Source: Tabrizicola sp. (GTDB lineage Bacteria; Pseudomonadota; Alphaproteobacteria; Rhodobacterales; Rhodobacteraceae). Taken from it: DNA of 64,000 nt. This document shows, piece by piece, positions 55,641 to 63,990 of this stretch. Every line of letters starts with the position of its first letter. Position 1 is the stretch's first letter. The stretch is taken from the NCBI RefSeq assembly GCF_022842145.1, contig NZ_JALHQD010000004.1:124001-188000 (forward strand), written 5' to 3'. The notes below the pieces were generated by a model. The model ran no database searches. It saw nothing but the letters and a program-made list of their open reading frames with translations, and had not been told where the DNA came from. Position numbers and translations under genes: made by a program.

Positions 55641-56165
55641 TCACCCGGTCACTGTGATGAGTGTCCACATGCCCATGACGTAATGCCCCCCGACATTGCA
55701 GAAAAGGATGTAGATCCCGGGCTGCAGCTCGACGGTGACAGACCCAGAAGCATGTGGCCGCAGTTCTTTGCCCCGCGCAACGGTCCCCGCAGCGGCTTCG
55801 TCAACTATCATCTTGTCACTCAGATACGGAAGCTCGGTGGCTACATCGGCAACCGGCGCGATAGACAGGCTGTGATAGAACTCCTGCGAGTCGTTGATCA
55901 CCGTGAAGGTGATTTCGCCCGCCGGGATCTCCGGCATGTCTACCGTGATCCCCATTGTCGCCATATCCATGTCGGCGCCCGCCATCGCCAAGCCCATCTC
56001 GGCCGTCTCCATTCCGTCCATAGATGCCTCGCCCTTGTCCCAGAGCGAGACCTTGACGATGGTTTGGGCCGCAGCGGAGGAATTGAACGCGAGGAGCGCC
56101 ACCGATCCGGAAAGGGCACACAGCACCGAACGTCTGGAAAGTTCAATGATCGCGGTCTCCATCAT
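55641..56165 (-). CDS. Tat-exported, methionine-rich cupredoxin
   Basis: The 174-residue protein has a twin-arginine signal (ELSRRSVLCALSG) cut near AAAQ. A methionine-rich stretch at residues 49-77 carries eight Met. The type 1 copper site is His98 (FYH), Cys156 and His161 (FCNVGGHY), and Met164 or Met166. ATG at 56165 overlaps the flavin oxidase TGA (ATGATG), so the two are translationally coupled. It is roughly half identical by eye to the core paralogue at 5001-5504. The Met-rich loop may bind extra Cu(I). Confidence 0.82.
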   Translation of the reverse strand: MMETAIIELSRRSVLCALSGSVALLAFNSSAAAQTIVKVSLWDKGEASMDGMETAEMGLAMAGADMDMATMGITVDMPEIPAGEITFTVINDSQEFYHSLSIAPVADVATELPYLSDKMIVDEAAAGTVARGKELRPHASGSVTVELQPGIYILFCNVGGHYVMGMWTLITVTG

Positions 56166-57565
56166 TGCGCTGGTTGGATGTTCTGGTTGAAGCGGAACAT
56201 GTTTCCGGGATCGTAGCGCCGCTTGATCGCGGCCAGCCGCTGATAGGTCTGCCCGAAGGCATCTTTGGTAAGGTCCGCACTGTCCGCATCCTGGCCTGCG
56301 AAATTCAAGTACAGTCGGCCTTCGTGCGAATGCCGGCGGAACCTTGTCCACGCTTTCCGAGTCCAACCCATCACCTTTTCGTCGTCCTCCGGCTTTTCCC
56401 AGACCGAGTCGAGCGAATACATCCAGCCGAACGACCGATCGCCGAAGGCCGTGGCCGCAGCTGGCACGCGGGCAGTGGCACCGCCGAAGTTCCAGAAAGA
56501 ACTGATCGACCGGTCCGAGGGCGAGGCGGTGGCATTCGCCAGACCTTCGTCGATCATCTCGTCGGCCAGCGTAGTCAGGAGATGGGACTTCCAGTAGCAG
56601 CGGTAGGCTCCGGTGGGGAACAGCGGATCGAAAAGCTTCTGCGCCTCCACATAGGGCATCCGGCCCGAGAAATCCGCCGCCAGCTTTCCCAACTCGCGCA
56701 GGGGTGCTAGGACCCGTTCGCCCTCGGTGGCATCCCCGGCATAGATCGCCGCCAGCGTGAAACAGCGCTTGCCCCAATGCTCTGCGGGGACATCGGGACT
56801 TTCCGGAAGTGTGGAAAATTCGCACAGCGAGGCCACGGTGTCCGACTTGTCGGCCAGGAAGTCGCGCCAGAAACGGATCGGGCCCGGGCCGTCTGCCGCA
56901 AGGTAGATCGGCAGCGCGAACATCACCTCCGGTCCGAAGGGATGCAGGGCGAAGCAGAAGCGTACCACAACGCCGAAGTTGCCGCCGCCACCCTTCAGGG
57001 CCCAAAGAAGGTCAGGATGTTCGGTGGCACTGGCCAGCATCACCGATCCATCTGCAGTGACGACCTCGGCCGCAATCAGGTTGTCGATGGTCAACCCGTG
57101 CTTGCTGCGCAGCCAGCCGACGCCTCCGCTCAGTGTCAGCCCGCCAACCCCGGTTTCCGAAATCAGCCCACCTGGTGTCGCCAGCCCGTGCGCCTGTGTG
57201 GCCGCGTCCACCTCGGCCCAGGTTGCGCCGCCATCGACCCAGGCGGTCCGTGCTGCCGGATCGACCGTAACGCCGCGCATCTGCGACAGGTCCAGCATCA
57301 GGGACCCTTCGCCCACCGCATGTCCGGCCACGTTGTGCCCGCCCCCCTTGATCGAAACCGCAAGGCCATGGCGTGCCGCAAAGCGGACCCCGGCCACAAT
57401 ATCACCGCGGGAGGTGCAGCGCAGGATCACCGCAGGTTTGCGCGAGATCATCCCGTTCCACACCACCCGCGCGGCGTCATAATCCGCCTCGCCGGGCAAG
57501 AGCACATCCCCCGTGGCGGCGTGAGCAAGGTCGGAGAACGGTAGCGAAGGGGTATCGGGTTTCAT
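56162..57565 (-). CDS. FAD-binding oxidoreductase, berberine-bridge-enzyme type
   Basis: The 467-residue flavoprotein of the PCMH/BBE family has the FAD-binding fold. Its IKGGGHNVAGH contains His77, the likely 8-alpha-N1-histidyl flavin link. VDGGATWAEVDAAT and GGVGWLRSKHG follow, and the C-terminal berberine bridge segment contains YQRLAAIKRRYDPGNMFRFN. No second covalent Cys is seen near the usual GxxC position. Substrates in the family are alcohols, sugars and alkaloids. The start at 57565 has AGGGAGA upstream; a longer frame to 58045 runs through the next gene. No signal peptide. Confidence 0.88.
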   Translation of the reverse strand: MKPDTPSLPFSDLAHAATGDVLLPGEADYDAARVVWNGMISRKPAVILRCTSRGDIVAGVRFAARHGLAVSIKGGGHNVAGHAVGEGSLMLDLSQMRGVTVDPAARTAWVDGGATWAEVDAATQAHGLATPGGLISETGVGGLTLSGGVGWLRSKHGLTIDNLIAAEVVTADGSVMLASATEHPDLLWALKGGGGNFGVVVRFCFALHPFGPEVMFALPIYLAADGPGPIRFWRDFLADKSDTVASLCEFSTLPESPDVPAEHWGKRCFTLAAIYAGDATEGERVLAPLRELGKLAADFSGRMPYVEAQKLFDPLFPTGAYRCYWKSHLLTTLADEMIDEGLANATASPSDRSISSFWNFGGATARVPAAATAFGDRSFGWMYSLDSVWEKPEDDEKVMGWTRKAWTRFRRHSHEGRLYLNFAGQDADSADLTKDAFGQTYQRLAAIKRRYDPGNMFRFNQNIQPAQ

Positions 57566-57642
57566 CGCAGTCTCCCTCATGGGCTTATTGCTGCGGCGCA
57601 GGCAGGGACGCTGAAGAACTGGGTCTGTCCCGCGACCGGCTC

Positions 57643-58077
57643 TCAATTGGCCGGGTAAAGCCCGTCTACCATCGCTTGATAGGCCTCGACATCCGCGCCC
57701 GTCCCGTACAGCACCGCAGACCAGTTGCGCACATATCCGGCCATTGCGGCCGCTTCGGCAATCTCCTGATCCGATGCGCCAAGCGACTTCGCTGCCGCCC
57801 GGTGGTAGTAGGTGCAGTATTCGCAAGGGATCTGCGAGGCGACGGCAAGGCCGATCAGCTGCATCGTCTTGGGGTCCAGCGCGCCTTTCCCATCCTCGAC
57901 ATCCGACATCCAGGCCCAGGCGCCCGCCACCATGCTGTCGGGATAGTTCTCGATGTCGGGCAAGGCTACGCCGAACGCATCGCGCGCGGCCTGACGGATG
58001 TCCTCGGCGCTTTTGTCTTGGGCCGCGGCAGGCAGGGCGATGCAAAGCGCTGCGGCAAGCATGTGAAGCACTTTCAT
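57643..58077 (-). CDS. Secreted AhpD-like/carboxymuconolactone-decarboxylase-family protein
   Basis: The 144-residue protein has a signal peptide (MKVLHMLAAALCIALPAAA), which is unusual for this normally cytoplasmic family. The active site PCEYCTYYH gives Cys85, Cys88 and His92, the AhpD-type redox centre. Such proteins act as peroxidases or adaptors. It starts the minus-strand redox operon and lies 77 bases before the flavin oxidase start. Confidence 0.85.
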   Translation of the reverse strand: MKVLHMLAAALCIALPAAAQDKSAEDIRQAARDAFGVALPDIENYPDSMVAGAWAWMSDVEDGKGALDPKTMQLIGLAVASQIPCEYCTYYHRAAAKSLGASDQEIAEAAAMAGYVRNWSAVLYGTGADVEAYQAMVDGLYPAN

Positions 58078-58257
58078 GGCGATGTCCCTTCTGACTGGAT
58101 TACTGGTTTATAGTTTTCGTTTGGCGGGCTCAGGGGCCGGCCCCTCGCTGGATGCATGATGAGCTATCCCGCCGCCGCGTCCGAGAGGTGGAATTGACAG
58201 GATCGGTCCAAACAAGACACATTCATGCAAATCTCCGGATTTGACTGGAGCCGCTAG

Positions 58258-59274
58258 ATGCCCGACCACCGCCCGAGGATTGCGCTGCTGACCGCCCCAA
58301 GTACCTCGGCGGCGGTGCTTTACGGCCTTTACGATGTACTGATGTCGGCGGGGGCGGTCTTTCCCGACATGACGCTTGGCAAGCCGGGGACCGAAGCGCT
58401 CGACATCCGGATCGTGTCGCTGGACGGCCAAGCGTTCCGTTGCCTCGGCAACGTTCTTGTCGAGCCGCACCACAGCATCGCCGATCTCGGTCCGGTGGAT
58501 GCCGTCGTGATCTGCGACATGTACAGCTCGATCCACCAGCCCCCGCGCGAGGACTATGCGGCGTTCTCCTGCTGGCTGACTTCGTTGCACAGCGACGGGG
58601 TGTTGCTCACATCGGTCTGCTCGGGCGCTCTGGTACTCGCCGAGGCGGGACTGCTGAACGGCAGGGAGGCGGCCTCGCACTGGGCCTATGCCGAACTCTT
58701 CAGCCGCGTCTATCCCCTTGCGAAATTGCGTCGTGACAGCATCCTTTGTCTCAGTGCCGAGGCACAGGGCATCGTGACGGCAGGGGGTGTCACCTCTTGG
58801 CAGGAACTTGCCCTTTACCTTATTGCTCGCTTCTGTGGTGCGCCTGCCGCGCGCGAGACGGCCAAAGTTCACTTGCTGGCAGGTCATGAGGGTGGCCAGC
58901 TACCGTTCGCCGCGATCAACCGATGTCGAAGCAGTTCCGACAGGATCATAGCTCGATGTCAGGAATGGGTCGCCCTGAACTACCAAGAGGCCAACCCTGT
59001 TCAGAGAATGGTTGAAATCGCAGGGCTGAACACGCGTACATTCGCGCGCCGGTTTCGCGCTGCGACTGGCAACACACCGATCGATTATGTCCAGCAGGTC
59101 CGGATCGAAGAGGCCAAACAGATGCTGGAGACGACCGCCCACCCGATTGACGATCTTTCGAACTCGGTGGGCTATCTGGACCCAGCTGCTTTTCGGCGTA
59201 CGTTCCGAAAGCTAGCGGGTATGACTCCCGCCGAGTATCGTCGGCGCTTTGCAAACCCGGTTCCGTCAAACTGA
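58258..59274 (+). CDS. GlxA-type transcriptional regulator
   Basis: The 338-residue protein has a DJ-1/PfpI-like N-terminal domain (LTSVCSGALVLAEAGLLNG) and a C-terminal AraC HTH pair (VEIAGLNTRTFARRFRAAT, SVGYLDPAAFRRTFRKLAG). It is divergent from the redox operon, with 180 bases between, and probably regulates it. The same architecture is seen at 51730, so the two are paralogues, but their effectors cannot be told. Confidence 0.87.
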   Translation: MPDHRPRIALLTAPSTSAAVLYGLYDVLMSAGAVFPDMTLGKPGTEALDIRIVSLDGQAFRCLGNVLVEPHHSIADLGPVDAVVICDMYSSIHQPPREDYAAFSCWLTSLHSDGVLLTSVCSGALVLAEAGLLNGREAASHWAYAELFSRVYPLAKLRRDSILCLSAEAQGIVTAGGVTSWQELALYLIARFCGAPAARETAKVHLLAGHEGGQLPFAAINRCRSSSDRIIARCQEWVALNYQEANPVQRMVEIAGLNTRTFARRFRAATGNTPIDYVQQVRIEEAKQMLETTAHPIDDLSNSVGYLDPAAFRRTFRKLAGMTPAEYRRRFANPVPSN

Positions 59275-59641
59275 CGGCCGCACCAACTTCGCGCGTTCCA
59301 GTAAAATTCTCGAAAGCTACTCCGCGAATGCTGATGAACGACGTCCACTATGAATTCACGTCAACAATCGGCTGGGGTAAGACCCATCGGGTCTGCAGTC
59401 AGCGCTCAACAAGTAGTCAAAGTGTCCGTGCTGCGGTGTCGGGGAGCTTGTATGCTCATTCAACGTCCGCTTTCCGCCCATCGCATCTCTTCGGCAGCAC
59501 GACGTGATCGGCCGGAAGCGGACGTTGGTCGGTTTGAAGCAATCTCGCGCCGAATATGACCGCTTCGCGGACGTTGCTGCCGTTGCACCAATCTATGCTT
59601 GGGGCATCGCTGCGGAGTTCGGAGGGCGGTCCAGGTAGTCG
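59275..59641. other. Intergenic stretch without a gene
   Basis: No convincing ORF on either strand. Near 59462 lies a short copy of the repeat motif (GTCCGCTTTCCGCCCATCG) seen in the 53-bp repeats at 44004 and 52896. Confidence 0.45.
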
Positions 59642-60803
59642 TCACCGCCAATAACGGCCGCCGTCGATGAGATTGCCATGCGCGTCAGCAGCGGCCGCGA
59701 TAAGAGCCTTTTTCTTGCCCCCTGCCAACAGCGCTGGCGCTTCCGGATCGTGGGCGATACCCAGGCGGTCAAGAACATGGGGGCCGTTGCCAAGTCGTTA
59801 AGCGCCCCAAGCTCATCTTGAACGGCCTCAAGAGCGATAATGAAGTTCTTCTGCTTCGCTTTTTCGCCCTTCCCGTCGAACAAGAGTGCGAAGAATTCCG
59901 CGGCGTAGCGCAGCTTCTTGGCATCTTTACGGAGTTCGTGTCGCGCCTCGTCGTCCATGCCCCTGAGGTTGAGGCCGCCCTCCTTGACCTTGCGTCGTAA
60001 ACGGCTCAAGGCTCGGGCAGCAAAAGTGCGGACCGGCAGGGTCCTTGTCGCTTCAGTGTCCGGATTGGCCAGCAAAGAGTCGCTGTGGACCCACTCCACC
60101 AGATTCAGCATCAGAGCTCGTGCCGTGCCTGACCAAGGACTTCTCGGACCCGGTCATATGCCGCTTCACGCTCGGTTTGAAGCCGGTCTCGCAGGGGACC
60201 CGGTCTTGCGCGCTGCAACAGCACATCAAGGTCACGCGCGAGTCCAAGCTCTCCGGCAAGCTCCCGTAAACTATCACTCAGTCCGCGAGCGGCATCAATG
60301 CCAAGAAGCGGCTTGAAGATCGAGAAGGCAGATCGGAGCCGACGCAACGCAACGCGGGCCTGATGCAGAGGCTCGGGCGACCGGGACACTAGAAGCAGAT
60401 CCTCGTTCAGCCTGAATTGCTTGATGCAGGCCTGCACGATGACCTGAAATGCCTCCGCGGTGGTCATCTCGTCGTCAAGCGCCGCCGGCCCCGCCTTGAC
60501 CACACCCCACAGCGCCTGCCTCAAAAGATCGCCGCGCTCGGGTTTCGTCAAGACACCCAAGCGGACCGGCACCGCACCGTCCAACTTTCTCGCCAAGTCA
60601 AAAAGTGCCTGAGGCTGTCCCGACTTGAGTTCCATCTCCATTTCGCAGATGGAGGTGTGCCAGTCTCCGGCGCTGATGGTGCCGCGGTCAAGCACGACCT
60701 CGATAGCCGTGTCGCCATTCTGGACATCCCAGATCCGACGCGTCACCTTCACCTCAAATACCCGTATCAAATCATTTACTGCTCCGCCAAGCAAAGTGTG
60801 CAC
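59642..60803 (-). pseudogene. CYTH-CHAD domain protein, 5'-truncated and frameshifted
   Basis: The N-terminal piece (60803-60111) holds the second half of a CYTH domain (VTRRIWDVQNGDTAIEVVLD, CEMEMELKSGQPQAL) and the start of CHAD (LHQARVALRRLRSAFSIFKP). A frameshift near 60120 moves on to MLNLVEWVHSDSLL and ELRKDAKKLRYAAEFFA. A second, in a run of C near 59780, is needed to reach LGIAHDPEAPALLAGG and the end at 59642. The CYTH metal-binding start (ExExK) is missing. The two pieces overlap as TGATG but are unlikely to restore function. Intact homologues are phosphate/polyphosphate-related. Confidence 0.82.
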
Positions 60804-61049
60804 CGGCGAAGCGTCGTCGACAACGGGAACATCATCGGCCTGTATGCTTTAGGATGCCTTTAGGGCAAAAGACGAACCTTCTGAAGATTTTAGGGTTTAG
60901 GAGATCTACTAGGAATACGAACTGATCTGTACCAACCGGCCGCGCAAATTTTGGATTTATCTGAGGTGCTTGGTAGTTTCGACAGACTCAGTCACGTTGC
61001 CTGTAGTAGAGCCCCTGTCTTTAGGGGAGGTTTAGGTGGTTACAAGCGT

Positions 61050-62678
61050 ATGGGTGATTACAAGGGTGCTGGCGTAGAGACCGGGAAGAAGAGCTACTAC
61101 TTCTCGACCGTCTCCGGGAACGGGCTCTACACCCAGGGCGCCATGCAGACGATCCAGCAGAGTGCCTCGGGGGTGGATCCCCGGACCGGCAGGACGGTCA
61201 CTGGGACGACCGCTGGGGTGATCCACGGGAAATACCTCGGGGTGATCAAGCAGCGGCTTGCCATGACCCAGAGAGGGCCGGAGGAGGCGCTCCTGCCCAT
61301 CTACAACGCCAAGGGTGAGGTGGTGGCCTACGAGCGTCACATGGCCCCCAAGGCGCTGGCTGCGCTGGAGCGGAACAGCCACATGGGCGAGATGCTCGGG
61401 GCGTGGGCCGGCCGTCAGGCGGAAGAGGAGCTGGCCCAGCAATACAACCGGATGCTGGTCGACAACCTGAAGACCATCTGGGACCGGGACAAGGCCAAGC
61501 GGGGGAACGAGTTCGTCGACATCTCGGACTCCAAGGACAAGATCCACACCGACAGCTGGGACATGGTGCCGAATGACCTTCGGGCGATCATCAAGGAGGT
61601 CTTCGGAGACGACGGGTTCCCGATCCGCAAGGACATGATCAACAACGCCGTGGGCTACCGGGCGGCATCGATCACCGATCCCTGGACCGGGATCAGCCGC
61701 ATGGACGAGAAGTACCAGGAGGGCTTCGTGAAGGTGGTGACGGCGATCATGGGAAAGGATGCCTTCACCTACCTGGCCACGGCCGAGAAGGGGATCCCGG
61801 CCGGGGTGTCGGTGGTCAAGTCGACCATCGTGGTGCGCTCGATCATCATCCCGATGGCCAACCTGGCCTCGAACTTCCTCCAGCTCTCGCTGAACGGGGT
61901 GTCGATCCGGGACATGGCGTCGGGCTACCAGACCAAGCTGGTGGAGATCACGAAGTATCAGAAGAACCTGAAGCGGGCGATCGACATCAAGGCGGAGATC
62001 ACGGCCCAGAGGGGGAAACCGGATGCTGTCCGCAGGCTGGAGACCGAGCTGAAATCGCTCGAGGACTCCAATCGCCGCATGTCGATCTGGCCACTCATCG
62101 ACGCCGGGGAGTTCGCAACGATCTCCGAGGGTCTGACTGAGGTGGATGCGGCGTTGAGCCAGGGTAAATGGGCGCAGTATATCCAGGGGCTGATGGACAG
62201 GATCCCGGCCAAAGCCGGAACCCTGGGTCGCTATGCCTTCATCACGCGGGACACGGCCCTGTTCCAGGGGATGGCCCGGGTCATGCAGTATGGCGACTTC
62301 CTGGCCAAGGGGGTGCTCTACGATCACCTGGCCAAGGAGGGGAAGACCCAGGAAGAGGCGTTGAAGGGGATCAGCGAGGAGTTCGTGAACTACAACCTCC
62401 TGCCTGGCCGGACCCGGAGCTATGCCGACAACATGGGCCTCACCTGGTTCTGGGCGTTCAAGATCCGCTCGATCAAGGTGGCACTGAACCACATGCGCAA
62501 TCACCCGTTCCGGGCGCTGATGCTCTCGGTGGGCAACCCGTTGATCCCGGACGTGCCGGGGATGACGCTGGGCTCGCCCATCGAGGACAACATGCTGAGC
62601 GTGATTGGTGACGGCCGCCTGGGTTACTCGGTCGGACCGGGCATGGCGTTCAATGCGCCGAGCCTGCACCGTGGGTGA
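61050..62678 (+). CDS. Phage virion protein fragment (C-terminal part of a large internal virion protein)
   Basis: An intact frame of about 542 codons from ATG 61050 (MGDYKGAGVETGKK), part of a longer frame from 60951. The text is phage-like and hydrophobic in parts: RYAFITRDTALFQGMARVM, EFVNYNLLPGRTRSYADNMG, MRNHPFRALMLSVGNPL, SIIIPMANLASNFLQ. The end resembles the C-terminal segments of very large podoviral virion proteins (virion RNA polymerase or ejection-protein type). The start is arbitrary, because such proteins are thousands of residues long. Codon use (GG-rich third positions) differs from neighbours. It is a leftover of a prophage at the island's right end. Confidence 0.6.
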   Translation: MGDYKGAGVETGKKSYYFSTVSGNGLYTQGAMQTIQQSASGVDPRTGRTVTGTTAGVIHGKYLGVIKQRLAMTQRGPEEALLPIYNAKGEVVAYERHMAPKALAALERNSHMGEMLGAWAGRQAEEELAQQYNRMLVDNLKTIWDRDKAKRGNEFVDISDSKDKIHTDSWDMVPNDLRAIIKEVFGDDGFPIRKDMINNAVGYRAASITDPWTGISRMDEKYQEGFVKVVTAIMGKDAFTYLATAEKGIPAGVSVVKSTIVVRSIIIPMANLASNFLQLSLNGVSIRDMASGYQTKLVEITKYQKNLKRAIDIKAEITAQRGKPDAVRRLETELKSLEDSNRRMSIWPLIDAGEFATISEGLTEVDAALSQGKWAQYIQGLMDRIPAKAGTLGRYAFITRDTALFQGMARVMQYGDFLAKGVLYDHLAKEGKTQEEALKGISEEFVNYNLLPGRTRSYADNMGLTWFWAFKIRSIKVALNHMRNHPFRALMLSVGNPLIPDVPGMTLGSPIEDNMLSVIGDGRLGYSVGPGMAFNAPSLHRG

Positions 62679-62841
62679 ACCTGATCAACTGATCAGAACC
62701 AGGGCATCTTGGCCTTGATCTCCCACCATCAGCTGGGTCTCCGGTTCCGCTACGGTGCGGAATAGGGCAAAAGAACCCTTGCGAAACGGAACGAAACCGG
62801 GTGTAAACAAGGAACTCAGAGTGAACAAATGGCCTAGAATA

Positions 62842-62889
62842 GCCCTCCGAAGGCAAAGGTCGCACGTTCGAATCGTGCTGGGTGCACCA
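62842..62889 (+). repeat. attR: 48-bp copy of the tRNA-Arg 3' end
   Basis: The sequence equals 27578-27625 base for base, from GCCCTCCG to CACCA. The 5' half of the tRNA is absent here, so this is not a second functional tRNA but the right border of the island. The AbrB-family gene begins about 50 bases further on. Confidence 0.93.
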
Positions 62890-62940
62890 AACCCCAATCC
62901 TGCGTCCGCTCTGTCCCTTTGTCGACTTTTGCGGCGCGTC

Positions 62941-63990
62941 GTGACGCATTGGACCGCTGTGTCGATCTTGGCCCGAACAACTGCGGGACTGGCGCTGGGA
63001 ACCCTCGGCGGCCTTGCATTCTACGCCCTTGCACTGCCCTTGCCCTGGATGCTCGGCGCGCTGTTTGCCACCATGACCGCCTCGGTCGCGGGTCTGCCGG
63101 TGGCGGGGCCCATGCGTCTGCGCCCCGTTATCGTGGCGATCATCGGCGTCCTCCTCGGGTCGCGCTTCACGCCAGAGGTTATGGCACAGATCGGCGACAC
63201 GGCGGTGACCCTCGCGATCCTTACCTTTTACCTGATCTGCGTGGCCGTGGTCGTCGTGCCCTTCTACCGGTTCGTCGGAAGGCAGGACTGGACGACCGCC
63301 TATTTCGCCGGCATGCCGGGCGGCCTCTCAGAGATGATCGAGTTCGGCGAGGCACGCGGTGCCAATGTCCCGGTCATCGTGCTGGCGCATTCCTTGCGCA
63401 TCGTGATCACCATTGCGCTGATGGCCGTCCTCTTTCGGGTCGTGCTCGGCCATGAGGTCGGGGCCGCAGCCACGGGAACCGGGCCGGCGCTCGGGCTTGC
63501 GGATGCGGCGATCCTGACCGGGTCGGCCGTGCTGGGCGGCTTTCTCGGCATCAGGCTGCGGCTTCCGGCACCGACGTTCCTTGGTCCGCTGATCCTGTCG
63601 GCCGCCGTTCATCTGGTGGGCTTTACCGAAAGCGTGCCGCCGACATTGCTGGTCAATGCCGCCCAGGTTGTCCTTGGCACGATCCTCGGATGCCGATTCC
63701 TGGGCATTGCTCCGGCGATGCTGGCGCGTTCGGGCCTTCTGAGCCTTGGCGCGACGGTGTTGGCCCTGGCCCTGGCGGCCGTGGCGGGGCTGGCGATGGG
63801 GGCTGCGGCGGGCGTCTCCCTTGACCAGGCGCTGCTGGCACTCGCTCCGGGCGGGTTGACCGAGATGGGCCTCATTGCGTTGGCGATCCAGGCCGACGTG
63901 GCCTTCGTTGCCCTGCATCACGTCGCGCGCATCCTTGTCGTCCTGGTCGTGGCTCCGCTTTTCGTGCGTTTTCTGCCGGACAAGAGCTAA
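62941..63990 (+). CDS. AbrB-family integral membrane protein
   Basis: With a GTG start at 62941 the protein is 349 residues, matching the E. coli AbrB length. It is very hydrophobic with two homologous halves: GTLGGLAFYALALPLPWMLG in the first and LGTILGCRFLGIAPAML in the second. Each half carries the AbrB-duplication pattern (PGGLSEMIEFGE, PGGLTEMGLIAL). The family is sometimes misnamed a transcriptional regulator or ammonia monooxygenase; it is a transporter-like membrane protein of unknown substrate. It is the core gene next to attR. Confidence 0.85.
   Translation: MTHWTAVSILARTTAGLALGTLGGLAFYALALPLPWMLGALFATMTASVAGLPVAGPMRLRPVIVAIIGVLLGSRFTPEVMAQIGDTAVTLAILTFYLICVAVVVVPFYRFVGRQDWTTAYFAGMPGGLSEMIEFGEARGANVPVIVLAHSLRIVITIALMAVLFRVVLGHEVGAAATGTGPALGLADAAILTGSAVLGGFLGIRLRLPAPTFLGPLILSAAVHLVGFTESVPPTLLVNAAQVVLGTILGCRFLGIAPAMLARSGLLSLGATVLALALAAVAGLAMGAAAGVSLDQALLALAPGGLTEMGLIALAIQADVAFVALHHVARILVVLVVAPLFVRFLPDKS

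Larger units (their letters stand above)
27578..62889. mobile_element. 35-kb genomic island integrated at tRNA-Arg(CCG)
   Basis: The segment lies between perfect 48-bp attL and attR repeats. It holds broken integrase, IS, restriction-modification and phage genes at its ends, with metabolic and envelope cargo in between. The base composition of the left 5 kb is visibly less GC-rich than the core. The integrase found (32042-32581) is truncated, so the island is probably immobile unless an integrase elsewhere acts on it. The neighbours outside (protease, AbrB-family gene) are intact and core-like. Confidence 0.85.

Noticed and set aside
57566-58045. N-terminal extension of the flavin oxidase up to 58045
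   Set aside because: It overlaps the AhpD-like gene antiparallel in frame choice and includes its coding sequence. A strong ribosome-binding site lies just before 57565.
61032-62669. 545-codon minus-strand frame opposite the phage virion protein
   Set aside because: It is a GC-rich shadow: its translation is dominated by His, Arg, Asp and Leu repeats (typical of antisense of codon-biased genes), and the plus strand has protein-like motifs.
62842-62889. A second tRNA-Arg gene
   Set aside because: Only the 3' 48 bases are present. The D-arm and the 5' acceptor strand are missing, so it is an attachment-site remnant.
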